64,000 bases of DNA from Pelagovum sp. HNIBRBA483. Its GTDB lineage: Bacteria > Pseudomonadota > Alphaproteobacteria > Rhodobacterales > Rhodobacteraceae. The first letter of the stretch is position 1, and each line of letters starts with the position of its first letter. The translations under genes were made by a program, and so were the position numbers. The DNA lies in NCBI RefSeq assembly GCF_040931995.1, contig NZ_CP162412.1, positions 1,116,001 through 1,180,000 on the forward strand, read 5' to 3'. The notes under the pieces are model-generated. The model was not told the DNA's origin. It did no database searches and saw nothing but the letters and a program-made list of their open reading frames with translations. Positions 9,260 through 19,297 of the stretch are shown one piece after another.

Positions 9260-10606
9260 ATGGCGCGGAAGTTTTTCGGGACGGATGGGGTGCGTGGACG
9301 GGCGAATGCGCATCCGATGACTGCCGAAATGGCGCTGAAACTGGGCGCTGCCGCGGGGCGGTTTTTCCGAAATGATGGCAGCAACGGGCATCGGGTCGTG
9401 ATCGGCAAGGACACGCGGCTTTCGGGCTACATGTTTGAAAATGCCCTGACCGCTGGACTGACCTCCACCGGGATGAATGTGTTGCTGTTGGGGCCGGTGC
9501 CGACCCCCGCCGTAGGGCTGTTGACCACTTCGATGCGGGCTGATGTGGGGATCATGATTTCGGCCAGCCATAACCCGCACCACGATAACGGGATCAAGTT
9601 CTTTGGTCCTGATGGGTTCAAACTGTCGGACGCGGCGGAGACTGAGATCGAAGCGCTTTTGGCGAGCGAGATCGAGCCTGCGAAGGCCGAGAACATTGGT
9701 CGTGCGCAGCGGATCGACGATGGGCGATTCAGGTATAACGAACGGCTGAAATCTACCTTCCCCTCTGGGCAGACTTTGAAGGGGCTGAAGATCGTTGTCG
9801 ATTGTGCCAACGGTGCGGCTTATCGCGCGGCGCCGGAATTGTTGTGGGAGCTGGGTGCGGAGGTGATCCCCGTCGGTGTGGCGCCCAATGGCTATAATAT
9901 CAATGACGGCTGCGGGTCGACCGCGCCGCAACTGGCGGCGGAAGCCGTGTGCGCGCATGGCGCGGATGTGGGGCTGTGTCTCGATGGGGATGCGGACAGG
10001 ATCATGATCATTGACGAAAAAGGGCAGGTGGCCGACGGCGACCAACTGATGGCGCTGATGGCGACGCGCTGGGCAGACGCCGACCGACTCTCGGGTGGTG
10101 CATTGGTGGCGACGGTGATGTCTAACCTCGGGCTGGAGCGGCATCTCGCGGCGCGTGGTATCGGCCTGCAACGGACGCAGGTGGGCGACCGCTATGTGGT
10201 CGAGGCGATGCGGGCGGGTGGCTATAACCTCGGGGGGGAGCAGTCCGGTCATATCGTGATGACCGATTATGCAACCACCGGAGACGGGCTGCTCGCCGGA
10301 TTGCAATTCCTCGCCGCGATGGTTGAGACGGGCCAACCGGCGAGCGCGTTGCGACAGCAGTTCGAGACTGTGCCGCAGATGCTGAAGAACGTCCGTTACG
10401 GGGCGGGCAGCGATCCGATGACCGCAGATACGGTTCGGAAAGTCATTGCCGATGCCGAAGGATTGTTGAGCGGCAAGGGCCGTTTGTTGATCCGCAAGTC
10501 GGGCACCGAACCGCTGGTGCGGGTGATGGCCGAATGCGAAGACGAGGCGCTGCTTGTTCAGGTCGTTGAGGGGATCGTGGCCGAGGTGGAAGCCGCCGCG
10601 AGCTGA
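9260..10606 (+). CDS. glmM: Phosphoglucosamine mutase
   Basis: GlmM interconverts glucosamine-6-phosphate and glucosamine-1-phosphate on the way to UDP-GlcNAc for peptidoglycan and LPS. The 448 residues match the family length. It opens with [10 protein letters not shown]. The phosphoserine loop is [12 protein letters not shown], the metal-binding loop is DGDADR and the phosphate-binding loop is RKSGTEP. Its ATG directly follows the folP stop, making folB-folP-glmM one transcription unit. It ends immediately against the convergent transporter gene. Confidence 0.97.
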   Translation: MARKFFGTDGVRGRANAHPMTAEMALKLGAAAGRFFRNDGSNGHRVVIGKDTRLSGYMFENALTAGLTSTGMNVLLLGPVPTPAVGLLTTSMRADVGIMISASHNPHHDNGIKFFGPDGFKLSDAAETEIEALLASEIEPAKAENIGRAQRIDDGRFRYNERLKSTFPSGQTLKGLKIVVDCANGAAYRAAPELLWELGAEVIPVGVAPNGYNINDGCGSTAPQLAAEAVCAHGADVGLCLDGDADRIMIIDEKGQVADGDQLMALMATRWADADRLSGGALVATVMSNLGLERHLAARGIGLQRTQVGDRYVVEAMRAGGYNLGGEQSGHIVMTDYATTGDGLLAGLQFLAAMVETGQPASALRQQFETVPQMLKNVRYGAGSDPMTADTVRKVIADAEGLLSGKGRLLIRKSGTEPLVRVMAECEDEALLVQVVEGIVAEVEAAAS

Positions 10607-11515
10607 TCAGGCGCGTGGCAGGAACCAGCGCGTGATCCCTGCAAGCTGGCTGACGGCCAGACCGCTGAGGATCAGCGCAAGTGCTGCGTAGAAGCGCAAG
10701 GGCAGGTCTTCGGAGAGGACCATCGCGCCAAACACCATCGACCAGAGCGGTACCTGATAATTCACGAGGGTCATAAAGACGGAGCCTGCGCTGCGGATGA
10801 CCTGCACGCGCAGAAGTGTTGCCAACGCGGTAGGCAGGAAGCCGAGGAACAGGATTGCGAGGCTGCTGCGCGTATCGACCCATTGGGGGACGCCTTCAAA
10901 TACCAGCATCGAAGGGACGAGAATGATTGCGCCCATCGTCAGGGATAGCGCGGAAAGCGAAACCGGATCGACGGGTGGGCAGCGCCGCGTCAGGATCGAG
11001 GAAAGCGCATAGCAGAGCGCCGCACCGAGGCAGGCGATCTGGGCCAGTGGCTCGGCGCCTTGGCCCAACTGCATCACCCCAGGGCCGATCAGTACAAGCG
11101 CGCCGACAAAGCCAAAGCAGACCCCGAGGAACTTGCGGATGGAGAGCCGCTCATCGGTGAAGAAGTGTGCGAGCGGCAGGATCATCAGTGGCACGGCGGA
11201 CATTGAAATCCCAGCAAAAGCCGAGGGAACATATTGTTGCCCCCAACTCAGCAGCATGAAGGGGAAGGCGGTGCTCAGTGCGCCGATGACGGCGATGTAG
11301 CGCCAGAGCCGTGCATCGCCCAAGTTGGGCATGGGGCGGCGCATTGCGGCGCGTGCCGTCAGAAGGGCAATGGCACCCAGCGTGGTACGGGCGCAGGCGA
11401 CGGTAATTGGCCCGTAGCCCTCCAGTGCGATGGACACGACCATGAAAGTTCCGCCCCAAATGAGGCCTAGCGTGAGAATCGAGAACCAGTTGAAGGGTGT
11501 AGGTGCCGTCGTCAT
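10607..11515 (-). CDS. EamA/DMT-family membrane transporter
   Basis: This is a ten-helix integral membrane protein of the drug/metabolite transporter superfamily with two EamA repeats. Hydrophobic segments run through all 302 residues. Typical features are LTLGLIWGGTF in the first helix, RTTLGAIAL in the second, YALSSILTRR at the second repeat, and LVNYQVPLWSMVFG. The ATG at 11515 is preferred over a TTG at 11536. The stop abuts the convergent glmM stop with no spacer. The substrate is unknown. Confidence 0.88.
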   Translation of the reverse strand: MTTAPTPFNWFSILTLGLIWGGTFMVVSIALEGYGPITVACARTTLGAIALLTARAAMRRPMPNLGDARLWRYIAVIGALSTAFPFMLLSWGQQYVPSAFAGISMSAVPLMILPLAHFFTDERLSIRKFLGVCFGFVGALVLIGPGVMQLGQGAEPLAQIACLGAALCYALSSILTRRCPPVDPVSLSALSLTMGAIILVPSMLVFEGVPQWVDTRSSLAILFLGFLPTALATLLRVQVIRSAGSVFMTLVNYQVPLWSMVFGAMVLSEDLPLRFYAALALILSGLAVSQLAGITRWFLPRA

Positions 11516-11576
11516 GCCGGTGTTTGAGCACGGCAATCAACGGCTGTCCATTACCCTTGTGTGGTGCGTGCCGTGT

Positions 11577-12644
11577 TTATTTGGTGAAGACGCCAGCGTC
11601 GCGCATTTGTTCATACATTTCGACAAGGCCCTTATCTGAGTCGGAGAATGTCAGGCCAAGTGACTTTTGAGCCTTGCTGTTATCGGCGCGCCATGAATGG
11701 CCGATGGTGCGGCTGACGGTTTTGCGTGTGAGAGCTTTGTTGACCATAGGACCAATAAGCCAGACCAGCCATTTTGGCATGGTTCTGCGCGGCACGTGGG
11801 CATCAGGGTAGGCGGCGCTGATGGCGGCGCCCATGTCGATGATCGTTCCGGCTTTCTCGGCGAGGATATGGCGCCCTTCGGCATCGGGGAGGTAGGCGCC
11901 GCGGAGGTGCGCTTCGGCGACATCGCGGACATCAACCTTGCCCGTTTCGAGATGCGGTGCGCCGGATTTGAAATCACCGCCTGCGATTTGACGGACGAGG
12001 TTGAAGGATTCGCTCGTCGGGATCGGGCCGCCGACGGACGGGCCATAGATGCCGGCTGGGTTCATCACCACGAGGCGCCAGCGATCTTGTGCGTTGGCCA
12101 TCTCCCATGCGGCGCGTTCGGCGACTGTTTTGGAATAGCTGTAGGGGATATGGTCAATGGAGGAAGTGGTGTTCCAGATCTCTTCTGTCAGGATGCCGCC
12201 CGGGGCATCAGCGCAATCGCCGGTATCGCCGTAGATGGCGGCGCAGGAGGAGGTGAGCACCACGCGGGTGACGGTGTCTGTCCTGTTGACGCTTTCAAGG
12301 ACATTGCGGGTACCCTTGAGGGCCGGATCGACGAGATCGCGCTGTGGGTCGGCGACGCTGAGGATATAGGGCGAAGCGGTGTGAAAGACGATACCGCAGC
12401 CGGCCATCGCGGCATCGAAGCTGTTTGGCTCGAGGAGGTCGGCTTTGAACAGGGTTAGCTCGCCGGGTAATTTGGTACCCATCTCGATCAGGTGACCGAC
12501 TTTCGCGTGGTTAGACGGGTCGCGCACCGTTGCATGGACGGTGACGCCTGCCTCTAGGAGCTGTTTGACGATCCAGCCGGCGAGATAGCCTGTGGCGCCG
12601 GTGACGAGAACGGGACGGCTGGTATCAACTGTGAAATCAGACAT
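11577..12644 (-). CDS. NAD(P)-dependent epimerase/dehydratase (dihydroflavonol-reductase-like extended SDR)
   Basis: This 355-residue extended short-chain dehydrogenase has a Rossmann motif TGATGYLAGWIVKQLL near residue 15, a VxHTASPY segment and the catalytic YSYSK. The architecture matches dihydroflavonol-4-reductase/cinnamoyl-CoA-reductase-like bacterial oxidoreductases acting on ketones or aldehydes. It is divergent from a TetR regulator that shares its upstream region and probably controls it. The true substrate is not evident. Confidence 0.87.
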   Translation of the reverse strand: MSDFTVDTSRPVLVTGATGYLAGWIVKQLLEAGVTVHATVRDPSNHAKVGHLIEMGTKLPGELTLFKADLLEPNSFDAAMAGCGIVFHTASPYILSVADPQRDLVDPALKGTRNVLESVNRTDTVTRVVLTSSCAAIYGDTGDCADAPGGILTEEIWNTTSSIDHIPYSYSKTVAERAAWEMANAQDRWRLVVMNPAGIYGPSVGGPIPTSESFNLVRQIAGGDFKSGAPHLETGKVDVRDVAEAHLRGAYLPDAEGRHILAEKAGTIIDMGAAISAAYPDAHVPRRTMPKWLVWLIGPMVNKALTRKTVSRTIGHSWRADNSKAQKSLGLTFSDSDKGLVEMYEQMRDAGVFTK

Positions 12645-12670
12645 GGAAGCTCCTCAATTTTTGTAATCAA

Positions 12671-12717
12671 ATGTTTACATGATGGGTGTTTGACGGTTTG
12701 TCAACAACTGTTTACAG
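12671..12717. promoter_or_regulatory. Repeated TGTTTACA and TTGAC inverted repeat between the epimerase and TetR genes
   Basis: The octamer TGTTTACA occurs twice, within ATGTTTACAT (12671-12680) and CTGTTTACAG (12708-12717). Between them is a perfect inverted repeat TTGAC-N5-GTCAA (12690-12704). The whole lies between two divergent genes, one of them a TetR repressor, and is a plausible operator region. No binding data exist in the sequence. Confidence 0.45.
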
Positions 12718-12743
12718 AAATGGATGTGGCAGGAGGTGACATG

Positions 12744-13307
12744 ATGGCCCAAGAAAAAACGCGAAGACGCGATTCCGAGGCGACCGCTGCGGCGATTGTG
12801 GCGGCGGCGGCGGAACTGTTTTCCCAGCGCGGCTACGATGGCGCCAGCACGCGTGAGATTGCGGATCGTGCGGGGGTGAATGTCGCGTTGATCAGCCGTT
12901 ATTTCGGCTCGAAAGAGGGGCTTTTCGAGGCCTCAATTCTGCCAATGCTGTCGATCAACAGGTTGCTTTCACACGACATGGCGACTTTTGGAACGCGCAT
13001 CGCGGGCTATTATTTTGATGCCTTGCCGGAAAAGACCGCTGATCCGATCCTTGCGGTGATCCGTTCCAGTGGCAATGAAGCGGTGCGGGCGAAGGTGCGG
13101 GACAGGCTGCGCGAACGGTTTGTGAATGCCATTGCCGAAAAGCTGGACGGGGCAGATGCCAAAACCCGCGCGGTGATGATCGTGATGGTGCTGAGCGGTG
13201 TCGACCTGATGGTAAGGGTGCTGGGCGTTGTGCCGGAACATGACAGCGAGAGAGCCGCGCTGAAGGAACGGTTGGCAGAGGATATTCAGAAGCTGGTGAA
13301 TGGCTGA
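12744..13307 (+). CDS. TetR/AcrR-family transcriptional regulator
   Basis: The N-terminal helix-turn-helix is clear: AAAIVAAAAELFSQRGYDG, then STREIADRAGVNVALISRYFGSKEGLFEA split across the usual positions. The C-terminal ligand domain (about residues 70-187) is not recognisable. AGGAGGT at 12731-12737 favours the ATG at 12744; the ATG at 12741 is possible but very close to the ribosome site. The gene is divergent from the epimerase and probably represses it and itself. A terminator shared with ilvC lies downstream. Confidence 0.9.
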   Translation: MAQEKTRRRDSEATAAAIVAAAAELFSQRGYDGASTREIADRAGVNVALISRYFGSKEGLFEASILPMLSINRLLSHDMATFGTRIAGYYFDALPEKTADPILAVIRSSGNEAVRAKVRDRLRERFVNAIAEKLDGADAKTRAVMIVMVLSGVDLMVRVLGVVPEHDSERAALKERLAEDIQKLVNG

Positions 13308-13333
13308 TCCTATGCGGCGCCCTTTGGAGTGAA

Positions 13334-13370
13334 TAAAAAAACAGCCCGCCAGAAGGCGGGCTGTTCGTTT
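13334..13370 (-). terminator. Rho-independent terminator after ilvC
   Basis: A ten-base-pair GC-rich stem (13341-13350 with 13355-13364) has a four-base loop. Read on the minus strand it is followed by a run of seven T. It serves ilvC; on the plus strand it may also stop read-through from the TetR gene. Confidence 0.85.
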
Positions 13371-13387
13371 GTCAGAAGTGACCTGAC

Positions 13388-14512
<1,125 letters not shown>

Positions 14513-14545
14513 TTATTCGTATAATTTACATTTATTGATATTTTT

Positions 14546-15001
14546 ATGCTTGATGATCTGGATCGCCGTTTATTGCGCCAAATGCAGTCTGATCCGGCGC
14601 TTTCGGTGCCGGAGTTGGCCGAGCTGTGCGGCGTGTCCGTGGGGCGGGCGAGCCGGCGCTTGGAGCGGTTGCGCGAAGAACAGATCATCAAGGGGCAGGA
14701 AGCGGTGATCGATTGGCAAGCCTTGGGGTTTGCGGTGCGGGTGTCGCTGCGGGTGACATTGGACAAGACCGCACCGCGCGCTTTTGACGATTTCCTCTCT
14801 GCTGCGCGCGAAGTACCGGAGGTTATAGAATTGCAGACGTTTCTTGGGCAGGTCGATGTGCGGCTGCATCTGGTGGCGAAAGACCTGCCACACTACCAAA
14901 GCATCTATCGCCAGCGGATCCTCACCTTGCCACATATCGCGGATATCGAGGCGCTGATGACGGTTTCGACGGTGAAGATGGATATGGACCTTCCGCTATG
15001 A
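14546..15001 (+). CDS. Lrp/AsnC-family transcriptional regulator
   Basis: This 151-residue feast/famine regulator has an N-terminal helix-turn-helix (LDDLDRRLLRQMQSDPALS, then SVGRASRRLERLREEQII) and a C-terminal ligand-binding alpha-beta domain (about residues 65-150). The upstream 135 bases shared with ilvC are AT-rich, with TATAAT-like stretches near 14518. Its last four bases overlap the start of a second Lrp-type gene. The two probably form heteromers or sense related amino acids; that is inference. Confidence 0.93.
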   Translation: MLDDLDRRLLRQMQSDPALSVPELAELCGVSVGRASRRLERLREEQIIKGQEAVIDWQALGFAVRVSLRVTLDKTAPRAFDDFLSAAREVPEVIELQTFLGQVDVRLHLVAKDLPHYQSIYRQRILTLPHIADIEALMTVSTVKMDMDLPL

Positions 15002-15453
15002 CCGAAATCGACGCGACCGACCGGAAACTGCTTCGCGCCTTGGCCGAAGACGCGACGCAATCGGCCAGTGCGTTGGGGCGGAAATTTGGACTGTCGCAAC
15101 CGGCAACGTGGCGCAGGCTGCGGCGGCTTCAGGAGAGCGGGGTGCTCTCGCGGCAGCGGTTGGTTCTGGATCAGGAACGCTTGGGGTTCGGGGTGACGGT
15201 GTTCCTTGGTGTCAAACTCGCAACAAAAGGACGTGTGAGCCTTGAGGATTTCGAGCGGGCGGTAAGTGCGATCCGTGAGGTGCAAACGGTGGAGCATGTG
15301 CTGGGGCTTTACGATTATCGCCTGCGCGTGGTGGCGCGTGATCTTGCGGATTTTGAGCGCGTGTTGCGGCGGCGGATCATGACATTGCCCGGGGTTGGCA
15401 ATGTGGAGGCTAACGTTCTGCTGAGTGAAGAACGCCGTCCCGGCCCGATTTGA
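14998..15453 (+). CDS. Second Lrp/AsnC-family transcriptional regulator
   Basis: This protein is also 151 residues long. It begins DATDRKLLRALAEDATQ and has a recognition helix around SQPATWRRLRRLQESGVL. The C-terminal domain includes VQTVEHVLGLYDYRLRVV, the usual effector-binding strand region. It overlaps the upstream Lrp gene in an ATGA arrangement, so translation is coupled. The two proteins are paralogous but clearly diverged in the recognition helix. Confidence 0.93.
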   Translation: MTEIDATDRKLLRALAEDATQSASALGRKFGLSQPATWRRLRRLQESGVLSRQRLVLDQERLGFGVTVFLGVKLATKGRVSLEDFERAVSAIREVQTVEHVLGLYDYRLRVVARDLADFERVLRRRIMTLPGVGNVEANVLLSEERRPGPI

Positions 15454-15527
15454 GACTTAGCCGCGCTTTGTAATTGCGTTGGAGCATTGGGCGCGGTTAG
15501 GTGTGCCAACATTATAGGAGAATGATG

Positions 15528-16643
15528 ATGTCGCAGGTCGATCCCGATGGGCTGATGGAATTTTCGGTGGTGTTTACCGATCGCTCGCTCAATCACATGA
15601 GTGTGGCTTTTCAGACCGTGATGCGGGATATCTCCGGCATGTTGAAAGAGGTCTATCAGGCCGACCATGTGGTGATTGTGCCGGGCGGTGGCACCTATGG
15701 GATGGAGGCAGTGGCCCGTCAGTTTGGCAAAGATGCACATGCGCTGATCGTGCGGAATGGATGGTTCTCGTTCCGTTGGACGCAGATCTTTGACGCTGGT
15801 GACTTTGCCAAGACGACCACGGTGATGAAGGCGCGCCAAACGGGCAATGACAGCCGCGCGCCCTTTGCGCCGGTGCCGATCGAAGAGGTGGTCGCAGCGA
15901 TCCACGATGCGCGGCCTGATGTGGTATTCGCGCCCCATGTTGAGACGAGTGCGGGGATTATCCTGCCGGATGATTATGTCGCGTCCCTTGCCGCTGCCGC
16001 GCATGAGGTTGGCGCGTTGATGGTGCTGGATTGTATCGCCTCGGGTTGCGCATGGATCGACATGAAAGCGACAGGCGTTGATGTGCTGATCTCAGCGCCG
16101 CAGAAGGGCTGGTCCTCAACGCCATCGGCGGGGTTGGTGATGATGTCGGAGCGTGCATGGGAACAGCTTGGGGAGACAAGCTCCAACAGTTTTGCCATCG
16201 ACCTGAAGAAATGGGCTGACATCATGAAAGCCTATGAAAACGGCGGCCATGCCTATCATGCGACGATGCCGACGGATTCTCTGCGTGCTTTCCGTGAAAC
16301 GATGAAGGAAACGCAGCGCTACGGGTTTGACCGGCTGAAAGAAGCCCAGTGGGAGTTGGGCAATCGCGTCAGGGAGATGTTGGCGGCAAAGGGCATTCGC
16401 TCGGTTGCGGCAGAGGGCTTTGGCGCGCCGGGGGTTGTTGTGAGCTATACGGACGATCCGGAGATCCAGAACGGAAAGAAGTTCATGGCCGAAGGAATGC
16501 AGATTGCCGCTGGTGTGCCGCTGCAATGTGATGAGCCGGATGATTTCCGCACATTCCGGCTCGGGCTTTTCGGGCTGGATAAGCTCTATGACGTGGATGG
16601 CACGGTCGAACGGCTCGGGCTTATCTGTGACAAGGTGCTGTAA
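15528..16643 (+). CDS. Class V aminotransferase (alanine-glyoxylate type)
   Basis: This is a PLP-dependent enzyme of fold type I, class V. It has VVIVPGGGTYGMEAVARQ for cofactor phosphate binding and LDCIASGCAWIDM for the Asp that contacts the pyridine nitrogen. SAPQKGWSSTPS carries the Schiff-base Lys. The family includes serine-glyoxylate and alanine-glyoxylate aminotransferases and related enzymes; the substrate is not clear. AGGAG at 15516-15520 favours the third of three consecutive ATG codons (15528). It is followed closely by the convergent UbiH-like gene. Confidence 0.88.
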   Translation: MSQVDPDGLMEFSVVFTDRSLNHMSVAFQTVMRDISGMLKEVYQADHVVIVPGGGTYGMEAVARQFGKDAHALIVRNGWFSFRWTQIFDAGDFAKTTTVMKARQTGNDSRAPFAPVPIEEVVAAIHDARPDVVFAPHVETSAGIILPDDYVASLAAAAHEVGALMVLDCIASGCAWIDMKATGVDVLISAPQKGWSSTPSAGLVMMSERAWEQLGETSSNSFAIDLKKWADIMKAYENGGHAYHATMPTDSLRAFRETMKETQRYGFDRLKEAQWELGNRVREMLAAKGIRSVAAEGFGAPGVVVSYTDDPEIQNGKKFMAEGMQIAAGVPLQCDEPDDFRTFRLGLFGLDKLYDVDGTVERLGLICDKVL

Positions 16644-16649
16644 GCAGAT

Positions 16650-17852
16650 CTAGGAGCGCGCGCCAAGGCCGAGGCGCATCAGGCCGCGCCGCAAAGGCGT
16701 GAGCTTGTAGAGCGCCTCGATCCCTTTGGCGCGGAGATCGCGCAGCAGTGGGCTGCCAGCGATCGACGCGCGATTGAGTGCATCCACACCGCGCACGCGG
16801 AGCATCACTTCGGGGTGGCGGCGACGGTTGTAGGCTTCCAGCATCTTGCGGTCGCCCAAGTCTTGCGGGCGGGCTTTTGCGAGGTCGAGCAGGCAAGAGA
16901 GATCAGCGAGCGACATGTTCAACCCCTGTGCGCCGATGGGCGGCACCACATGGGCGGCCTCGGCGACAAGTGCTACGCGCTCGGCGATCATTTTGTCAGC
17001 CAATTGGCTGATGATCGGCCAGACGAGACGCTTTGATGCCAGTTTGAGCGGGCCATAGACCCCAGCGGAGCGTTCTGTCGCTTCGTCTTCAAACGCGGCT
17101 TCAGACAAGTTTGCGAGGCGCTGGGCGTCGGGGCCGTGAGTCATCCAGACCACAGCGGAGCAGGGTTTCCCCTCGTGATCAGGCAAGGGCACGAGGGTGA
17201 AGGGGCCGCCGGTACGGTGGACCTCGGTTGAGACATTCTCATGCGGCGCGTCGTGGGTGACGGCGAAGGTCACGGCCTTCTGACCGTAGCGGGTGGTTTT
17301 GGCGGCGATGCCGACAGCCTGTCGCAACGGGCTATTGCGACCATCCGCTCCGATGACGAGGCGCGCCGCGATGTGCTGCCCATCGCTGAGGGTGACACGG
17401 GCCTCGCGCTCGCGGGTCAGGATGCCGGAAAAACCAGTGCCGGAAAGGAAACGGACATTGGGAAGCTCCGAAAGGCGGGCGACCATTTCGCGGCGTAGGA
17501 GCCAGTTTGGGAAGTTCCAACCGAAGGGGGCAGAGGAGATATCCTCGGCGTTAAAGTCGCGGGTGACGCGGGGCGCGGCCTCGGCGCCGCCGGCGTCGAC
17601 GATGCGCATGACTTGCAGCGCGCTGGCATGTGGCGCGAGGCGGGACCAAAGTCCCGCCGCATCAAGAAAGGCGCGCGCTGGCTGGAGGAAGGCGGTGGTG
17701 CGCAGATCGGCACCTTCGGCCTGCGCGTCGGTCACCGGCGGGGCCGGATCGACGATCACCACATCAAAGCCCGCGCTGCCGAATGCCGCCGCCGCCGATA
17801 GACCGGCAACGCCGCCGCCGGAGATCACGATATCTGTCGTCGAAATGCTCAT
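16650..17852 (-). CDS. UbiH/UbiF-family FAD-dependent hydroxylase
   Basis: This 400-residue flavoprotein monooxygenase is probably involved in ring hydroxylation of ubiquinone precursors. The N-terminal dinucleotide fold is ISGGGVAGLSAAAAFGSAGF. VIGADGRNSPLRQAVGI is the family DG motif and PPIGAQGLNMSLADLSCL is the C-terminal FAD-ribityl motif of UbiH-like enzymes. The specific position hydroxylated cannot be told from sequence. The gene is upstream and convergent to the aminotransferase. Confidence 0.88.
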   Translation of the reverse strand: MSISTTDIVISGGGVAGLSAAAAFGSAGFDVVIVDPAPPVTDAQAEGADLRTTAFLQPARAFLDAAGLWSRLAPHASALQVMRIVDAGGAEAAPRVTRDFNAEDISSAPFGWNFPNWLLRREMVARLSELPNVRFLSGTGFSGILTREREARVTLSDGQHIAARLVIGADGRNSPLRQAVGIAAKTTRYGQKAVTFAVTHDAPHENVSTEVHRTGGPFTLVPLPDHEGKPCSAVVWMTHGPDAQRLANLSEAAFEDEATERSAGVYGPLKLASKRLVWPIISQLADKMIAERVALVAEAAHVVPPIGAQGLNMSLADLSCLLDLAKARPQDLGDRKMLEAYNRRRHPEVMLRVRGVDALNRASIAGSPLLRDLRAKGIEALYKLTPLRRGLMRLGLGARS

Positions 17853-17893
17853 GTATCAGTCATAATCCGCGTGGGGTGAGACGGGAAGGGGGC

Positions 17894-18538
17894 TCAGACC
17901 AGCTGCGACAGAAAAGCCGCGAGATCATCGGTATGGTGATGGATGTGATCGGCGGGCAAAGGTTCCGGCCCTACATGGACCGTGCGCATTCCCATTGCAT
18001 GGGGCGCTGCGAGGTTGCGGATGTCATCCTCGAACATGGCGCCTTGTTCGGCGGCGAGGCCATCGAGCGCGAAGATCGCCTCGAAGGCTGCCTGCTCCGG
18101 TTTGGGGCGGAACTGCGCATGTTCGACGCCGTAAACGGCATCAAAGACATCGGAGAGCCCGCGCGCGGCCAGAACCCGCCTTGCATAGGGTTCGGTGCCG
18201 TTGGTGTAGACGATCCGTCGCCCGGGCAGGCGGGTGATTGCGGCGGCGAGCGCGGGATCGGGGGTCAGGTGGCTCATGTCGATCTCGTGCACCTCGTGCA
18301 GATAGGGTCCGGGATCGACGTTATGTTCGTTCATCAGGCCGGCGAGGGTGGTGCCGTACCGCTGCCAGTAATCGGCGCGGAGAAAATCCGCCTCCGTCCG
18401 CGATACGCCGAGGGCGGATTGCACGAACGTGGTCATTTTGACTTCGATCTGGTCGAAGAGGCGGGCTTCGGGTGGGTAGAGGGTATTATCGAGGTCAAAG
18501 ACCCACGCGCGGACATGTGTGAAATGTGCAGCAACCAT
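17894..18538 (-). CDS. HAD-family hydrolase, pyrimidine 5'-nucleotidase type
   Basis: This is a haloacid-dehalogenase-fold phosphatase of 214 residues. Motif I is FDLDNTLYPP (nucleophile Asp), motif II is VYTNGT and motif III is the Lys of FRPKPEQ. The LDNTLY form and the size fit the pyrimidine 5'-nucleotidase/Sdt1-like group. It shares direction with the UbiH-like gene but is separated by about 40 bases. The GntR gene on the other side is divergent. Confidence 0.87.
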   Translation of the reverse strand: MVAAHFTHVRAWVFDLDNTLYPPEARLFDQIEVKMTTFVQSALGVSRTEADFLRADYWQRYGTTLAGLMNEHNVDPGPYLHEVHEIDMSHLTPDPALAAAITRLPGRRIVYTNGTEPYARRVLAARGLSDVFDAVYGVEHAQFRPKPEQAAFEAIFALDGLAAEQGAMFEDDIRNLAAPHAMGMRTVHVGPEPLPADHIHHHTDDLAAFLSQLV

Positions 18539-18637
18539 GGCCTATGGGTAGGAGGCAAATTGGCGCGGCGCAAGTGGTTTGGCTTGATGCTGCCGCTGTG
18601 AGGGGGCTAAGGTCGCGGGACAGTGCCGGAGAGAGTG

Positions 18638-19297
18638 ATGACAGCCCCTAAAAGCCCGCAACGCGATGCGTATGAACTGATACTCGAAGCGATTGATACG
18701 CATGTTTACAAGCCCGGCGACCGGCTGGTGGAGAGCGATCTGGCGGACCGGTTTGGCGTGTCGCGGACGCCGATCCGAGAGGCATTGCAACGGCTGGAGA
18801 CGCAATCTTTGCTGACCCGTGACGGGCGCTCGCTGATCGTGTCATCGCTTGATCATACGCAGATGGCCGAGCTTTACGTCGTGCGCGGCGAATTGGAGGG
18901 GTTGGCGGCGCGGTTAGCGGCGAGCCATGCGACACCGGAAGAAAAGCATGTTTTGCGCGATATGTTGGAAAACGATCGCGCTTTGGTGGCCGATCCGGGG
19001 GCGCTGAGCCGTGCCAATAAACGGTTCCATAAGCAGATCCACCTGGCCAGCCATAACCGATTTCTGGTGCAGCAGCTCGATCTTGTGCATCGCTCGATGG
19101 CGTTACTGGCCACGACGTCTCTCGCGGCAGAGGGGCGGGGTGAGGTGGCGCTGGCTGAGCATGAGGCCATCGTAAGCGCGATTGAGGCAGGTGATGGCGA
19201 TGCGGCTGCGGCGGCGCTGCGCGAGCATATCTCGCGGGCGTTTGTCACGCGGCTCAAACTGGATGCCGAGGCTGTTGAGGGGCGTGACGGGGCGTAG
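18638..19297 (+). CDS. GntR-family regulator, FadR/FCD subfamily
   Basis: The protein has 219 residues. The N-terminal winged helix holds YKPGDRLVESDLADRFGVS followed by TPIREALQRLETQSLL. The C-terminal all-helical FCD domain has the metal-binding histidine pattern (NKRFHKQIHLASHN, EHEAIVSAIEAGD, EHI). FCD regulators usually bind small carboxylates. GGAGAG lies just before the ATG at 18638; a GTG at 18623 is less likely. The 3' end overlaps the convergent glycosyltransferase by 44 bases. Confidence 0.92.
   Translation: MTAPKSPQRDAYELILEAIDTHVYKPGDRLVESDLADRFGVSRTPIREALQRLETQSLLTRDGRSLIVSSLDHTQMAELYVVRGELEGLAARLAASHATPEEKHVLRDMLENDRALVADPGALSRANKRFHKQIHLASHNRFLVQQLDLVHRSMALLATTSLAAEGRGEVALAEHEAIVSAIEAGDGDAAAAALREHISRAFVTRLKLDAEAVEGRDGA

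Noticed and set aside
8798-10336. A 512-codon minus-strand frame opposite folP and glmM
   Set aside because: Spans two well-supported genes on the other strand and shows only Arg/His-rich shadow composition.
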